DNA of 64,000 nt from Spongiactinospora sp. TRM90649 (GCF_029382225.1 NZ_JARLTC010000002.1:310001-374000), one strand, 5' to 3'; shown: positions 33,039 to 43,201, numbered from the stretch's first letter. Translations and numbers: made by a program. The notes: a model not told the origin generated them from the sequence alone.

Positions 33039-34256
33039 TCAGACGGCCATCTTCTTCTTCAGGTTCTCGTCCAGGGCGGCGAGGAAGTCCTGGGTGGTCA
33101 GCCACTGGGCGTCACTGCCCACGAGTAGGGCCAGGTCCTTGGTCATCTGGCCGCCCTCGACCGTCTCGACGCAGACCTGCTCCAGGGTGTCGGCGAACTT
33201 CGTCACCGCCGGGGTCTCGTCCAGCTTGCCGCGGTGGGCCAGGCCACGGGTCCACGCGAAGATCGAGGCGATCGGGTTCGTGGAGGTGGGCTTGCCCTGC
33301 TGGTGCTGGCGGTAGTGCCGGGTCACGGTGCCGTGCGCGGCCTCGGCCTCGACCGTGCGGCCGTCCGGGGTCATCAGCACGGAGGTCATCAGGCCGAGCG
33401 AGCCGAAGCCCTGCGCCACCGTGTCGGACTGCACGTCGCCGTCGTAGTTCTTGCACGCCCAGACGTAGCCGCCCTCCCACTTCAGCGCGGCGGCGACCAT
33501 GTCGTCGATCAGGCGGTGCTCATAGGTGATCCCGGCCTTCTCGAAGTCGGCCTTGAACTCGGTCTCGTAGACCTCGGCGAAGATGTCCTTGAAGCGGCCG
33601 TCGTACGCCTTCAGGATGGTGTTCTTGGTGGACAGGTACACCGGGTAGTCGCGGGCCAGGCCGTACCTCATGGAGGCGCGGGCGAAGTCCCTGATCGACT
33701 CGTCCAGGTTGTACATGGCCATCGCGACGCCGCCGCCGGGGAAGTCGTAGACGTCCAGCTCGATCGGCTCCGAGCCGTCCTTGGGCGTGTAGGTGAGGGT
33801 CAGCATGCCCTCGCCCGGCACCTTGATGTCGGTGGCGCGGTACTGGTCGCCGAAGGCGTGACGGCCGACGACGATCGGCTTGGTCCAGCCGGGCACCAGA
33901 CGCGGCACGTTGCTCATGATGATCGGCTCACGGAAGATCACACCACCGAGGATGTTGCGGATGGTCCCGTTCGGGGACCGCCACATCTTCTTCAGGCCGA
34001 ACTCCTCGACGCGCGCCTCGTCCGGGGTGATCGTGGCGCACTTCACCCCGACGCCGTACTGCTTGATCGCGTTGGCGGCGTCGATGGTGACCTGGTCGTC
34101 GGTCGCGTCGCGGTGCTCGATGCCGAGGTCGTAGTACTTGAGATCGACGTCGAGGTAGGGAAGGATCAACTGGTCTTTGATGAACTGCCAGATGATCCGG
34201 GTCATCTCGTCGCCGTCAAGCTCGACGACGGGGCCCGCTACCTTGATCTTGGGCAT
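33039..34256 (-). CDS. icd: NADP-dependent isocitrate dehydrogenase, dimeric type II
   Basis: Converts isocitrate to 2-oxoglutarate and CO2 with NADP. 405 residues, starting [20 protein letters not shown], the eukaryote-like homodimeric form found in some actinobacteria, unlike the monomeric Icd of Streptomyces or Corynebacterium. Substrate site [16 protein letters not shown] and the late [26 protein letters not shown] region are intact. ATG 34256. It is monocistronic and read in the same direction as the neighbouring citrate synthase. Confidence 0.96.
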   Translation of the reverse strand: MPKIKVAGPVVELDGDEMTRIIWQFIKDQLILPYLDVDLKYYDLGIEHRDATDDQVTIDAANAIKQYGVGVKCATITPDEARVEEFGLKKMWRSPNGTIRNILGGVIFREPIIMSNVPRLVPGWTKPIVVGRHAFGDQYRATDIKVPGEGMLTLTYTPKDGSEPIELDVYDFPGGGVAMAMYNLDESIRDFARASMRYGLARDYPVYLSTKNTILKAYDGRFKDIFAEVYETEFKADFEKAGITYEHRLIDDMVAAALKWEGGYVWACKNYDGDVQSDTVAQGFGSLGLMTSVLMTPDGRTVEAEAAHGTVTRHYRQHQQGKPTSTNPIASIFAWTRGLAHRGKLDETPAVTKFADTLEQVCVETVEGGQMTKDLALLVGSDAQWLTTQDFLAALDENLKKKMAV

Positions 34257-34362
34257 GCGTGTGGTTCCCCTTCTGAACTAACACTGACCAGTACATTCCC
34301 TTATGGGGCTCACTGGCCGTTGAGGGTATCGGACGGCCGCGAGGGTGCGGCCGCCCGGCCGG

Positions 34363-34653
34363 TCATCCGATGATCCAGTCTCTGGGCACGAGCATGACCA
34401 GACCACCGAACACCAGCAGGACGCCCAGCAGGCCGAGTGTCACGACGTCGGTCGTACGGCCGCGCACGGCGAGTGGGCCCGCGCCGGTCACCGGCAGCAG
34501 GCCCCGCAGCGCGGCCCCGAGCAGGAAGAACCCGCCGAGCACCGGCACCATGATCTCGGAGGGGGCGCCGAGCATGATCGCGGACAGGCCGGAGAGCGTA
34601 CCCGTCAGGATGACGGTGTACGGTCCCCAGCCGTTCCGCTGCTGTTCGGTCAC
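34363..34653 (-). CDS. DUF3017 small membrane protein
   Basis: 96 residues from GTG 34653, overlapping the citrate synthase TGA as GTGA, which decides the start over an upstream ATG at 34674. Three hydrophobic segments (YTVILTGTLSGLSAIMLG, MVPVLGGFFLLGAALRGLL, VVTLGLLGVLLVFGGLVML) fit DUF3017, an actinobacterial family usually located near folD and mdh. Function unknown; translational coupling to citrate synthase is evident. Confidence 0.8.
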   Translation of the reverse strand: MTEQQRNGWGPYTVILTGTLSGLSAIMLGAPSEIMVPVLGGFFLLGAALRGLLPVTGAGPLAVRGRTTDVVTLGLLGVLLVFGGLVMLVPRDWIIG

Positions 34654-35822
34654 CTCGCGTCGATCGGCTCCCACTTCTGGTCGCGCTCGCCGATGTACTC
34701 ACTGTCCGGCCGGATCAACCGGTTGTCGGCGTGCTGCTCGATCACGTGTGCGGTCCACCCCGACATGCGACTCACCGAGAACACCGGTGTGAACAGGTCG
34801 GTGGGAATCCCAAGATAGTGGTAGACCGTGGCGGCATAGAAGTCGACGTTGGGGTAGAGCCCCTTCTCGTCCAGGACGACCTGCTCCATCTCCCGCGACA
34901 TCCGGAAGTAGGTGTCGTCGCCCGCCGCCTGGGCCAGCTCCTGCGACATCTTGCGCAGGTGCGTCGCCCTGGGGTCCTCGGTCTTGTAGACCCGGTGACC
35001 GAAGCCCATGATCTTCTGGTGGTCGGCCAGCATCTGGCGAACCGTGCTCGCCACGCTGCCCGGTTCGATGCTCTGCAGGGTGCGCATGACCTGCTCGTTG
35101 GCCCCGCCGTGCAGCGGGCCCTTGAGCGTGCCGATCGCCGCGACGATCGCCGAGTGCATGTCCGAGAGCGTGGCGGCGCACACCCTCGCGGCGAAGGTCG
35201 AGGCGTTCATGGTGTGGTCGGCGTGCAGCACCAGGCAGGCGTCGAAGATCTCGACCGCCCGGGGGTCGGGAGTGCGGCCGGTGATCTGCAACAGGAAGTT
35301 CGCGGCGACGCTCAGCCCCGGGTCCGGGTCCGGCACGCTCACGCCGGATCGGGCGGCGTGGTAGCGGGCGACCAGGATCGGCTGCTGTGCGGTGAGCCGC
35401 GCGGCCTTGCGCAGATTGGCCTCGACGTCGTTGGAGTCCTTGTCGGGATCCTCCGCGCCGGCGAGCGACACCAGGGTGCGCAACGCCTCCATCGGGGCCA
35501 TCTTCTCGGCGATCTCAGGGATGTTGGCCTCGACCAGAGCCCCGAGCGCACGACCATCGACCAGTTTCGCGCCATAGGCTGCGAGCTGGTCTCTCGTCGG
35601 GAGCGCACCGCACTGCAGCAGGTGTGCGGTCTCTTCGAACGTCGTACGGCCGGCCAGGTCGTGGATGTCGTAGCCGCGGTAGAACAGGCGGCCGGCCTTC
35701 CCGTCGATGTCGCTCAGCGCTGTGGACGCGGCGACGACATCGGCGAGACCTTTGGTGGGTTTTTCCGCTGTCGCGCGCGGGGCTCCGACCCCCGCGCCCC
35801 CCTCGGGTGAGGTTGCGTTCAT
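34650..35822 (-). CDS. Citrate synthase
   Basis: Condenses acetyl-CoA and oxaloacetate. 390 residues. Catalytic regions HADHTMNASTFAARV, GPLHGGANEQVM and MGFGHRVYKTEDPRA contain the conserved His, His and Asp positions, and a C-terminal HVIEQHADNRLIRPDSEYIG follows. Length is typical of the dimeric Gram-positive form; such enzymes can overlap in sequence with 2-methylcitrate synthase, but its company (mdh, icd, sucCD) favours citrate. The N-terminal 20 residues are a variable extension. ATG 35822. Confidence 0.92.
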   Translation of the reverse strand: MNATSPEGGAGVGAPRATAEKPTKGLADVVAASTALSDIDGKAGRLFYRGYDIHDLAGRTTFEETAHLLQCGALPTRDQLAAYGAKLVDGRALGALVEANIPEIAEKMAPMEALRTLVSLAGAEDPDKDSNDVEANLRKAARLTAQQPILVARYHAARSGVSVPDPDPGLSVAANFLLQITGRTPDPRAVEIFDACLVLHADHTMNASTFAARVCAATLSDMHSAIVAAIGTLKGPLHGGANEQVMRTLQSIEPGSVASTVRQMLADHQKIMGFGHRVYKTEDPRATHLRKMSQELAQAAGDDTYFRMSREMEQVVLDEKGLYPNVDFYAATVYHYLGIPTDLFTPVFSVSRMSGWTAHVIEQHADNRLIRPDSEYIGERDQKWEPIDAR

Positions 35823-36004
35823 TGTGTGTTTCCTCCGCGTATCATCGCCCGAAGTCTACCCGTGAGCTGGCAAAACCTCGGCTGGGGCCCCACGCCAAAT
35901 TCGAGCCGGATTCTCCTTACGGCAAAGGCGATTCCCCATCCCCTCGTTTGGGTAAGCCGGAGCTATAGCAGAAGATACGGCGGGCTACCTGGGGAGGAAC
36001 TGCC

Positions 36005-36673
36005 GTGGAGGGGCCGTTCATACGCATCGAGGACACTGGCGAGGTTGTCCCGTTGCGCCCCGAGATCACCACGGTCGGCCGCGGCCGTGGTGCCGACATC
36101 CGGCTGACGGATCCGAGTGTGTCCCGGCTGCACGCGGAGTTCGTCCGGCGCGGGCCATATCTCTATGTCGTAGATCTCGGGCTTTCACGCAACGGAACAA
36201 GGGTGAACGGCAGGCCGATCGCCCGGAGGGTCCTCGACGACGGCGACGTCGTCTCCTTTGGGGCGGCTCGGGCCAGGATCGGCGGCATACCCAGGGAGGA
36301 CTTCACTCCCGAGGTAGAGCTGCGCCGCGCCGCCGCACCGGAGTTGACCAGGCGGGAGGTCGACGTGCTCACATCGCTGTGCCGTCCGGCGCTGTCGGAC
36401 GAGGCGTTCGTGGCGCCGGCGACCGCACGCGAGATCGCCGACGATCTGGTGGTCACCGAGGCGGCGGTGAAACAACACCTGCTCCGGCTTTACCAGAAGT
36501 TCCGCATCCCGGAGGGCACCAACCGCCGCACGCGCCTGGCCAACGAGGTCGTCGCACTCGGCTTGGTACGCCCCACCCCGGTGGTGCCGTCCCAACGCGC
36601 CGCCACCGCCCCACCCGATCCCACAAGCCACCCGACCCCCACCACGACCACAGCAGGCCGCCGCGCCTCCTGA
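36005..36673 (+). CDS. FHA-domain protein with C-terminal LuxR-like helix-turn-helix
   Basis: 222 residues from GTG 36005, with GGGGAGGA 7 nt upstream. An FHA domain (about 8-95) has TVGRGRGADIRLTDPSVSRLHAEF and LSRNGTRVNG, which bind phosphothreonine peptides. The second half, ELTRREVDVLTSLCRPAL then TAREIADDLVVTEAAVKQHL and LRLYQKFRIPEG, resembles a LuxR-type DNA-binding domain with an insertion. A disordered Pro/Thr tail ends the protein. The combination suggests transcription controlled by Ser/Thr phosphorylation. A receptor kinase lies 3 kb away, but any link is speculative. Confidence 0.82.
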   Translation: MEGPFIRIEDTGEVVPLRPEITTVGRGRGADIRLTDPSVSRLHAEFVRRGPYLYVVDLGLSRNGTRVNGRPIARRVLDDGDVVSFGAARARIGGIPREDFTPEVELRRAAAPELTRREVDVLTSLCRPALSDEAFVAPATAREIADDLVVTEAAVKQHLLRLYQKFRIPEGTNRRTRLANEVVALGLVRPTPVVPSQRAATAPPDPTSHPTPTTTTAGRRAS

Positions 36674-36812
36674 TCCACCTCGACGGGAACGTGCCAACAC
36701 CCCACGGGAGTGGCCCTTCCCCATGCCCACGACCCCGGAAAGCGGCAGAGTGAGATATCACACATGTCGTACCCCGGCGTGGGATCGGCGTTCCCGGGGC
36801 GGCGTAGCAGGG

Positions 36813-37664
36813 TCAGTGGGACTGGCGTTCGGCGGCTTCGACGACGTTGGTGAGGAGCATGGCGCGGGTCATGGGGCCGACGCCGCCGGGGTTGGGGGCC
36901 AGGTGGCCGGCCACTTCGGCGACGTCGAGGGCGACGTCGCCGGCGATCTTGCCGTCGACGCGGGAGACGCCCACGTCGAGGACGGCCGCGCCCGGCTTGA
37001 CCATGTCGGCGGTGATCAGGCCGGGGACTCCGGCCGCAGCCACCACGATGTCGGCGCGGCGGACGTGGGCCGCGAGGTCTTGGGTGCCGGTGTGGCACAG
37101 GGTCACCGTGGCGTTCTCGCTTCGGCGGGTCAGCAGCAGCCCGAGCGAGCGCCCCACCGTGATGCCGCGCCCGACCACCACGGCCTCCGCGCCCTTGGTC
37201 GGCACACCGAACTCCGCGAGCAGCGCCACGATTCCGCGCGGCGTGCACGGCAGCGGCGCGTCGACCATGTGCACCAGGCGGCCGAGATTGACCGGGTGCA
37301 GCCCGTCGGCGTCTTTCGCCGGGTCGACCCGCTCGATCAGCGCCATCGTGTCGAGGTGCCTGGGCAGCGGAAGCTGGATCAGGTAGCCGGTGCACTCCGG
37401 CATCGCGTTCAGCTCGTCGATGACCGCCTCGATCTCGGCCTGCGTGGCCGTGGCGGGCAGATCCCTGCGGATGGAGGCGATGCCCACCTCGTTACAGTCG
37501 CGGTGCTTGCCCGCCACATAGATCTGGCTGCCGGGATCATCGCCGACGAGCACCGTGCCGAGCCCGGGGGTGATGCCCTGCTCCTTAAGCGCGGCCACCC
37601 GGACCGCCAGGTCGGCCTTGATGCGTGCCGCGGTTGCCTTGCCGTCCAGTCTCTGCGCGCTCAT
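36813..37664 (-). CDS. folD: Bifunctional methylenetetrahydrofolate dehydrogenase/cyclohydrolase
   Basis: Interconverts 5,10-methylene-, methenyl- and 10-formyl-tetrahydrofolate, supplying formyl groups used by PurN and PurH encoded nearby. 283 residues. [14 protein letters not shown] carries the catalytic Lys, [13 protein letters not shown] is the folate-site motif, [14 protein letters not shown] the NADP loop (usually GRSxIVGxP), and [16 protein letters not shown] the C-terminal signature. ATG 37664. Length and motifs are complete. Confidence 0.96.
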   Translation of the reverse strand: MSAQRLDGKATAARIKADLAVRVAALKEQGITPGLGTVLVGDDPGSQIYVAGKHRDCNEVGIASIRRDLPATATQAEIEAVIDELNAMPECTGYLIQLPLPRHLDTMALIERVDPAKDADGLHPVNLGRLVHMVDAPLPCTPRGIVALLAEFGVPTKGAEAVVVGRGITVGRSLGLLLTRRSENATVTLCHTGTQDLAAHVRRADIVVAAAGVPGLITADMVKPGAAVLDVGVSRVDGKIAGDVALDVAEVAGHLAPNPGGVGPMTRAMLLTNVVEAAERQSH

Positions 37665-37696
37665 GAGGCCCTATCCTATGGCGGCCAGGGAGACCT

Positions 37697-37882
37697 TCAC
37701 CTGCCGCCTTCCCTGGCGGCGGCCTCGCGCCGCTCGATGATCCGCCGAGTGAACGGAATCCGCTCCACGGCCAGCCCGGCGAGGTAGGCGGCGAAGAAGC
37801 CGAGCAGGATGACGCCGTACGGCGTGGTACTGAAACCGTTCAGGACGACGAACGTGTGCAGGACAGGATCGATCAAGGCCAT
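37697..37882 (-). CDS. Small membrane protein of unknown function
   Basis: 61 residues from ATG 37882, with GGAG about 9 nt upstream. One clear membrane segment (TPYGVILLGFFAAYLAGLAV) is followed by a charged tail with RRIIERREAAAREGGR. It is 32 bp upstream of folD and may be co-transcribed. No family is recognised; codon use is normal for the genome. Confidence 0.55.
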   Translation of the reverse strand: MALIDPVLHTFVVLNGFSTTPYGVILLGFFAAYLAGLAVERIPFTRRIIERREAAAREGGR

Positions 37883-37978
37883 GGGGCGATCTCCGGTGGC
37901 TACGACTACCTAGGGGATGCCTCAGATTATCTCGCCAAACCCCCTACAAAGACCCTAATCGGGACAATCCGCGAGAGG

Positions 37979-38589
37979 TCATGCCTCCTCGTGATGGATG
38001 AAGATCGAGGTATCGAGATCGACGTCCACCGGTTTCGGCAGTTGCACGGTCGCGCCGAGTTCTGCGCGGACCGACTGCTTGTAGACACCGTCCACCGGGT
38101 CACTGTGCACGGTCACGCTCGGCGGACCGGCGAACGGATCGATCAGGAGCATGACCGGAATCCGCGCCCACGCGGCGGCCAGCGGCTTGCGCTCGCGGTC
38201 TTCCTCCACGCTCCCGGCGGACACGATCTCGCCAACGAGCAGAACGTGCTCAGAACGGATGGACTTGCCCCACATGCCGCGCTTGGCGTGCGCGATGACC
38301 ATGTCGGGGATGTAAGTGTCACGTGCGGGGAAGAAGCAGACGTCCACCGTTCCCCCGAAGACCAGCCGGTCGCGCTCCTTCCCACCGGGTACATGGCGAC
38401 GATGAAACCGGTCATTCCCAGCGCATGGTTGGCGCCTCCGGCGGGGCTCATCACGACCTTGCCGTCGATCGCCGCGACCGACCAGCCGGGGATGCGGGGC
38501 AGCCATTGGTAGACATCTCGCGCCGTGGCCAGCGGAGGAAGCTCGACGGCCGGCTGTTCGACGCCGAGCTCACCGCGTTCCACCGGCAT
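37979..38589 (-). pseudogene. Frameshifted Uma2-family (DUF820) endonuclease-like gene
   Basis: Two overlapping frames make one Uma2-type protein. From ATG 38589 the first gives MPVERGELGVEQPAVELPPL, ATARDVYQWLPRIPGWS and SPAGGANHALGM up to about 38388; the second continues with RDRLVFGGTVDVCFFPARDT, IPDMVIA, VLLVGEIVSAGSVEEDRERK and PVMLLID to 37979. The PD-(D/E)XK-like core elements are in the second frame. A single-base change in a short G/A run (GGGAAGG) explains the shift. Uma2 proteins are abundant in actinomycetes and cyanobacteria; their nuclease role is mostly inferred. It may be a true pseudogene or a sequencing error. Confidence 0.75.
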
Positions 38590-38707
38590 GGACCGATCAT
38601 CCCTTCGCTCCCGGGGGTGAGACAACTCCAGAATGACACACTGAGTATCTCTTACGTCACCCTCGGTCGCAGGAGTTCGCGGGAATCTGTGTTCGAGAGA
38701 CGACTAT

Positions 38708-38732
38708 GGCCGTCGCGGAGTCCGCGACGGCC
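38708..38732. terminator. Terminator hairpin after purH
   Basis: Perfect 11-bp stem GGCCGTCGCGG (38708-38718), loop AGT, CCGCGACGGCC (38722-38732), 14 bp beyond the purH stop on the minus strand. Confidence 0.75.
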
Positions 38733-38745
38733 CTAGCCGTTCGGA

Positions 38746-40314
38746 TCAGTGGAAGAAGTGGCGGGTTCCGGTGAAGTAGAGGGAGATGCCGGCGTTCTGT
38801 GCCGCCTCGATCACCTCGGGGTCGCGGATGGAGCCGCCGGGTTCCACCACCGCGCGGACTCCCGCCTCGGTGAGGACCTGGAGGCCGTCGGCGAAGGGGA
38901 AGTAGGCGTCGGAGGCGGCGACGGCGCCGGTGGCGCGCTCGCCGGCGCGGGAGACCGCCAGGCGGGCGGAGTCGACGCGGTTGACCTGGCCCATGCCGAC
39001 TCCCACCGTGGCGCCGTCGGCCGCCAGCAGGATCGCGTTGGACTTCACCGAACGGCAGGCCCGCCAGGCGAAGGCCAGGTCGGCGAGCACGGCCGGGTCG
39101 GCGGGCGGGCCCGCCTTCAGCTCCCACGACTCAGGGGCGTCGCCGGGGGCGTCGAGCCGGTCCACGCCCTGGACGAGCAGGCCGCCATCGATCCGGCGGA
39201 ACTCCTCGGTGTTGGCGGGCCCCTCGGGGCAGCGCAGCAGGCGGATGTTCTTCTTGCCCCGCAGTACGGCCAGCGCCTCCTCCTCGAACCCGGTCGCGAC
39301 CACGACCTCGGTGAAGATCTCCGCGATCTGCGCCGCCAGGGCCGCCGTGACCGGGCCGTTCACCGCGATGACCCCGCCGTAGGCGGACACGGGGTCGCAG
39401 GCGTGCGCCTTGCGGTGCGCCTCGGCCACGTCGGCGCCCACCGCGACGCCGCACGGGTTGGCGTGCTTGATGATCGCGACACAGGGGTCGGTGAAGTCCC
39501 ACGCCGCCCGCCAGGCCGCGTCGGCGTCGACGTAGTTGTTGTAGGACATCTCCTTGCCGTGCAACTGCTCAGCCCCGGCGAGGCCGCCGCTCTGCCCGGC
39601 GCCGGTGTAGAGCGCGGCGCGCTGGTGCGGGTTCTCGCCGTAGCGCAGCACGGCCGAGCGCCGCCAGGTCGCGCCCATGAAGCCGGGCCACTCGGTGTTG
39701 TCGTCGGTGTCGTCGCCGGCGACCTCGTCGCGCCCGGCGAACCAGGAGGCGACCGCCACGTCGTAGGACGCGGTGTGCGCGAACGCCTCGGCGGCCAGGC
39801 GGCGGCGCGCGGCCGCGGTGAACCCGCCCTCGGCGACGGCGGCCAGCACGTCGCCGTAGGAGGCCGGGTCGACCACGACGGCCACGGTGGCGTGGTTCTT
39901 GGCGGCGGCGCGGATCATCGCGGGCCCGCCGATGTCGATCTGCTCCACGCACTCGTCGTAGGACGCGCCGGAGGCGACGGTCGCGGTGAACGGGTAGAGG
40001 TTCCCCACGAACAGCTCGAACGGCTCGATCTCCAGCTCGTCGAGCTGGGTCACGTGATCGGGGTCGCGCATGTCGGCGAGCAGTCCCGCGTGGACCCTCG
40101 GGTGCAGGGTCTTCACCCGGCCGTCCAGGCACTCGGGGAAACCGGTCAGCGACTCGACGGGGGTCACCCGCACGCCGTACGACGCGATCCGCGTCGCCGT
40201 GCCTCCCGTCGAGACGATCTCGACGCCGGCGGCGTCGAGGCCGCGGGCGAGTTCCTCCAGCCCTGACTTGTCGTACACGGTGATCAGCGCGCGCCTGACG
40301 GCGATGCGGGTCAC
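38746..40314 (-). CDS. purH: Bifunctional AICAR formyltransferase/IMP cyclohydrolase
   Basis: Carries out the last two steps of IMP synthesis. 522 residues. The N-terminal IMP cyclohydrolase (MGS-like) part has [20 protein letters not shown] and STGGTA; the C-terminal transformylase has [32 protein letters not shown] with the catalytic Lys-His, and the terminal [20 protein letters not shown] 40314, 60 bp after the purN stop, so the two are probably an operon. 10-formyl-THF comes from the nearby folD. Confidence 0.97.
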   Translation of the reverse strand: MTRIAVRRALITVYDKSGLEELARGLDAAGVEIVSTGGTATRIASYGVRVTPVESLTGFPECLDGRVKTLHPRVHAGLLADMRDPDHVTQLDELEIEPFELFVGNLYPFTATVASGASYDECVEQIDIGGPAMIRAAAKNHATVAVVVDPASYGDVLAAVAEGGFTAAARRRLAAEAFAHTASYDVAVASWFAGRDEVAGDDTDDNTEWPGFMGATWRRSAVLRYGENPHQRAALYTGAGQSGGLAGAEQLHGKEMSYNNYVDADAAWRAAWDFTDPCVAIIKHANPCGVAVGADVAEAHRKAHACDPVSAYGGVIAVNGPVTAALAAQIAEIFTEVVVATGFEEEALAVLRGKKNIRLLRCPEGPANTEEFRRIDGGLLVQGVDRLDAPGDAPESWELKAGPPADPAVLADLAFAWRACRSVKSNAILLAADGATVGVGMGQVNRVDSARLAVSRAGERATGAVAASDAYFPFADGLQVLTEAGVRAVVEPGGSIRDPEVIEAAQNAGISLYFTGTRHFFH

Positions 40315-40374
40315 TTCTCATCCCTCCTGGCGGAACCTTGCGGACCTGCTTGCGGGGCCTGCTCGCCGGGGGCC

Positions 40375-40986
40375 TCAGGCTCCCAGGCGTACCTTGCGGC
40401 CCGTGACGGACCAGCCCTCGCGGGCCATCCGGCCGATCGTCTCGACCAGCAGCGCGCGCTCCACGACCTTGATGCGCTCGTGCAGCTCCCGCTCGTCGTC
40501 CCCGTCGAGGACGGGCACGGTGGCCTGGGCGATGATCGGACCGGTGTCCACTCCGGCGTCCGCGAACATGACCGTACAGCCGGTGACGCGCACGCCGTAC
40601 GCCAGGGCGTCGCGGACGCCGTGCGCGCCCGGGAAGGACGGCAGCAGCGCGGGGTGCGTGTTGACGACCGGGAAGGCGTCGAGGGTCGGCCGGCCGATGA
40701 TCTTCATGAACCCGGCGCAGACCACCAGGTCCGGTTTGTGCACGGCGATGCGCTCGGCCAGCGCGGCGTCCCAGGACGCCCGGTCAGGGTGGTCGGGAAG
40801 GCGTTCCACGAAGGTCGGCACGCCGGCCCGCGCCGCCCTGTCCAGCCCTTCGATCCCGGTGCGATCCGCCCCGACGGCCACGATCTCGGCGCCGTAGCCG
40901 GGCTCGTCCGCGGCGTCGAGCAGGGCCTGCAGGTTGGTCCCCGAACCGGAGACTAGGACCACGAGCCGGGCGGCCTGGTCGGTCAC
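40375..40986 (-). CDS. purN: Phosphoribosylglycinamide formyltransferase
   Basis: Transfers formyl from 10-formyl-THF to GAR in purine synthesis. 203 residues from GTG 40986 (VTDQAARLVVLVSGSGTNLQ). GSGTNLQALLD binds the phosphoribosyl group, NTHPALLPSFPGAHG contains the catalytic His, and VDTGPIIAQ the catalytic Asp. The open frame extends upstream to 41067, but without conserved sequence. Upstream gene of the purN-purH pair. Confidence 0.95.
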   Translation of the reverse strand: MTDQAARLVVLVSGSGTNLQALLDAADEPGYGAEIVAVGADRTGIEGLDRAARAGVPTFVERLPDHPDRASWDAALAERIAVHKPDLVVCAGFMKIIGRPTLDAFPVVNTHPALLPSFPGAHGVRDALAYGVRVTGCTVMFADAGVDTGPIIAQATVPVLDGDDERELHERIKVVERALLVETIGRMAREGWSVTGRKVRLGA

Positions 40987-41082
40987 GAACGGACTCCATT
41001 CGGGCAGAGGGCAGCGAGGCGACGGGATCCCGCACGCCGCAGTCAGGGTACCCTCCGAGGAGAGCACGGCAGAGGAGGCCAG

Positions 41083-41505
41083 GTGACGACACCCGTCCAG
41101 ACCCCTATCGGGCAGCGCTCCCCTGAGGTGGCGGCCCGGCGGGCCATTTGGCTCGCGCTGGCCGCGGCGGCCATGACCTTCCTGTTGCCGATCGCGGGTC
41201 TGGTGCTGTGCGTGATCGCGCTGGTGGCCGGGTTCCGCGCGGTCGGCGCGACCCGCCGCGAGGCGAAGCCGTCGGGTCTGGCGGTGACCGGCGTCGTGAT
41301 CTCCTCGGTGTCGCTGCTGCTGTCGGTGGGGATGGCCGCCTTCCAGCTCTACTTCAGCTCCGAGCTGAGCGTCTACACCGAGTGCAAGATCGGTGCGGGC
41401 ACGGTCGCCTCCCAGGAGCAGTGCCTCGACCAGCTCGAACGCGCGATGGAGCGGAAGATGCCCTTCCTGCGCCCCGGCGAGCTGCAGTTCCCGTTCGCCC
41501 CCTGA
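41083..41505 (+). CDS. DUF4190-like small membrane protein
   Basis: 140 residues from GTG 41083, with GGAGG just upstream. Two membrane helices (ALAAAAMTFLLPIAGLVLCVIALVAGF, and GVVISSVSLLLSVGMAAFQLYF) surround a basic loop, followed by an extracytoplasmic domain with a Cys pair (TECKIG, EQCLDQ). The helix-loop-helix pattern matches DUF4190-type proteins. Function unknown. Convergent with the PerM gene through the hairpin at 41528-41550. Confidence 0.7.
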   Translation: MTTPVQTPIGQRSPEVAARRAIWLALAAAAMTFLLPIAGLVLCVIALVAGFRAVGATRREAKPSGLAVTGVVISSVSLLLSVGMAAFQLYFSSELSVYTECKIGAGTVASQEQCLDQLERAMERKMPFLRPGELQFPFAP

Positions 41506-41527
41506 GCCGCCCGGCCCACCATGAGCC

Positions 41528-41550
41528 GACCGGCCCCGAGCGGGCCGGTC
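41528..41550. terminator. Bidirectional terminator between DUF4190 and PerM genes
   Basis: Perfect 9-bp stem GACCGGCCC (41528-41536), 5-nt loop, GGGCCGGTC (41542-41550). The right arm overlaps the stop codon of the minus-strand PerM gene. Confidence 0.7.
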
Positions 41551-43201
41551 AGTCGCGGTCCCAGGCGTACGGATCGACGTAGATCACGTGGCCGCCCCGG
41601 TCGTCGCTCTCGTCCACGATGTCCCTGCGCGGCTCGCGCGACGGCTCACGCCGCCGCGACGGGGTGTCCGGCGGCGCGCCCGCGGAGGCGTGCTCGTCCA
41701 TCCAGTCGTCTCTGATGGCCGGTATCTCCTGGGTGTCGGCCTCCGTGGCGTCCAGCCAGTGGCCGGGCAGCCGGGCCACGACGTCTTCGCGGGGCTCGGC
41801 CAGGCCCGCCCTGCCCGCCGCCTTGGCCAGCGCCGCCCCGGCCTTGCGCATCGGCGTGGCGGCGGTGCCCAGCCTGGCCAGCGCGCTCGCGTGGCCGCGC
41901 GCGGCGCGGAACACCAGCATCCAGTTGGACAGCCCGGCGGAGATGCCCGCCGCGACCCCGACCTCCAGGGTGACCGACAGCATTACCTCCCACCCGTGCG
42001 GGCCGACGGTGGCCAGCCGCCCGAAGCCGAGCGACCCGCCCGACACCGCGGCCAGCAGCCCGGCGGCGACGCCGGTGGTCAGCCCGCACAGGAACCCCCA
42101 CAGCGGCGCCGCCTCGTAGGACGGCGAGGGCGCGACCCTGACCAGGACCAGCCCGGCCACCGCCCCGGCCGCGAACGGCACCGCCAGCACGGCCATCAGC
42201 CACGGCGAGGACGGCCCCGCGTCGGGCAGCGCGCCGAACACCGGCAGGCTGGGCACGCTGCCGAGCTGCACGCCGGTCGGCGCGACCAGCGTGCCGGTGC
42301 CGATCGCGAACCCGGGCCCGGCGATGTAGGCCAAGCCCCAGATGGCCCCGTTGAGCAGGTAGAGCACCTGGATCAGGATGAGCAGCAGGCCGCCCACCAC
42401 CCCCGGCGACAGCGCGCCGGTCAGCTCGCCGACCTGCCCGAAGTTGACCGCCACGGCCACGAGCACCAGCAGGGTTCCGGCGGCGAGCATGATGCCGAGC
42501 GCGCTCGCGGTGCCCAGCGTCACGGACCTGGCCCGCTCGGGAAGCAGCCGCAGCATGACGCGCCAGGGGCCGATCGTGCGCGCGGTGGCCAGGCAGCCGG
42601 CGGCGAAGGCCAGCAGCAGGTGGCTGACCAGCGCCTCGGCGATGTGCGGCTGGGTGATCTCGTTGCGCGCGATCAGCGCGATCATCCCGGCGAGCAGCGC
42701 GTACGGCGCGGCCAGCGAGACCCCGGCCTGGGCGACCAGCACGAGCTGGGCGCGACGGCGGGCGCTCGCCAGGTCCTTGGGGCTGCCCTTGGGCAGCCGC
42801 GCGGGCATCCGCACCCGCAGGTCGGCGTCGCGGGCCATCCACAGCCCGGCCCGGTAGAGCAGGAACGCGGGCAGCGCCATCAGCCCGAGCGGGAGCAGCC
42901 CGACCCGCCCGCCGGGGATCGAGAAGCCCGCGTGGTGGGCGGCCAGCCAGAGCTGCGCGGCCGTGCGGAAGACCCCGGGCAGGCCCGAGCCGAACGCGCC
43001 GCGCGGCGCGGCGATCCAGCCGACCAGCGTGAGCGTGGTGAGCACGGCGAGTCCGACGCCCAGGGTGCATGCGGCGGCGAGCATCCCCGAGACGGGCAGT
43101 GGCCTGCGCGGCTCGTCGTCGTCACCGGTGACGCCTGGGCGGGGGATTCTGCCGAGGACGGTACGGGGGGCCGTCCGTAGCTGATCGAAAAGGGCCGTCA
43201 C
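41549..43201 (-). CDS. PerM-like (DUF6350) cell-division membrane protein
   Basis: 550 residues from GTG 43201 (VTALFDQLRTAPRTVLGRIP). It has about ten membrane segments with family-typical stretches LWLAAHHAGFSIPGGRVGLLPLGL and GPGFAIGTGTLVAPTGVQLG, and a long charged cytosolic tail (RREPSREPRRDIVDESDDRG). DUF6350 includes PerM of mycobacteria, needed for division under stress and stability of FtsB. The gene sits between purN and sucD on the same strand as both. Confidence 0.85.
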   Translation of the reverse strand: MTALFDQLRTAPRTVLGRIPRPGVTGDDDEPRRPLPVSGMLAAACTLGVGLAVLTTLTLVGWIAAPRGAFGSGLPGVFRTAAQLWLAAHHAGFSIPGGRVGLLPLGLMALPAFLLYRAGLWMARDADLRVRMPARLPKGSPKDLASARRRAQLVLVAQAGVSLAAPYALLAGMIALIARNEITQPHIAEALVSHLLLAFAAGCLATARTIGPWRVMLRLLPERARSVTLGTASALGIMLAAGTLLVLVAVAVNFGQVGELTGALSPGVVGGLLLILIQVLYLLNGAIWGLAYIAGPGFAIGTGTLVAPTGVQLGSVPSLPVFGALPDAGPSSPWLMAVLAVPFAAGAVAGLVLVRVAPSPSYEAAPLWGFLCGLTTGVAAGLLAAVSGGSLGFGRLATVGPHGWEVMLSVTLEVGVAAGISAGLSNWMLVFRAARGHASALARLGTAATPMRKAGAALAKAAGRAGLAEPREDVVARLPGHWLDATEADTQEIPAIRDDWMDEHASAGAPPDTPSRRREPSREPRRDIVDESDDRGGHVIYVDPYAWDRD

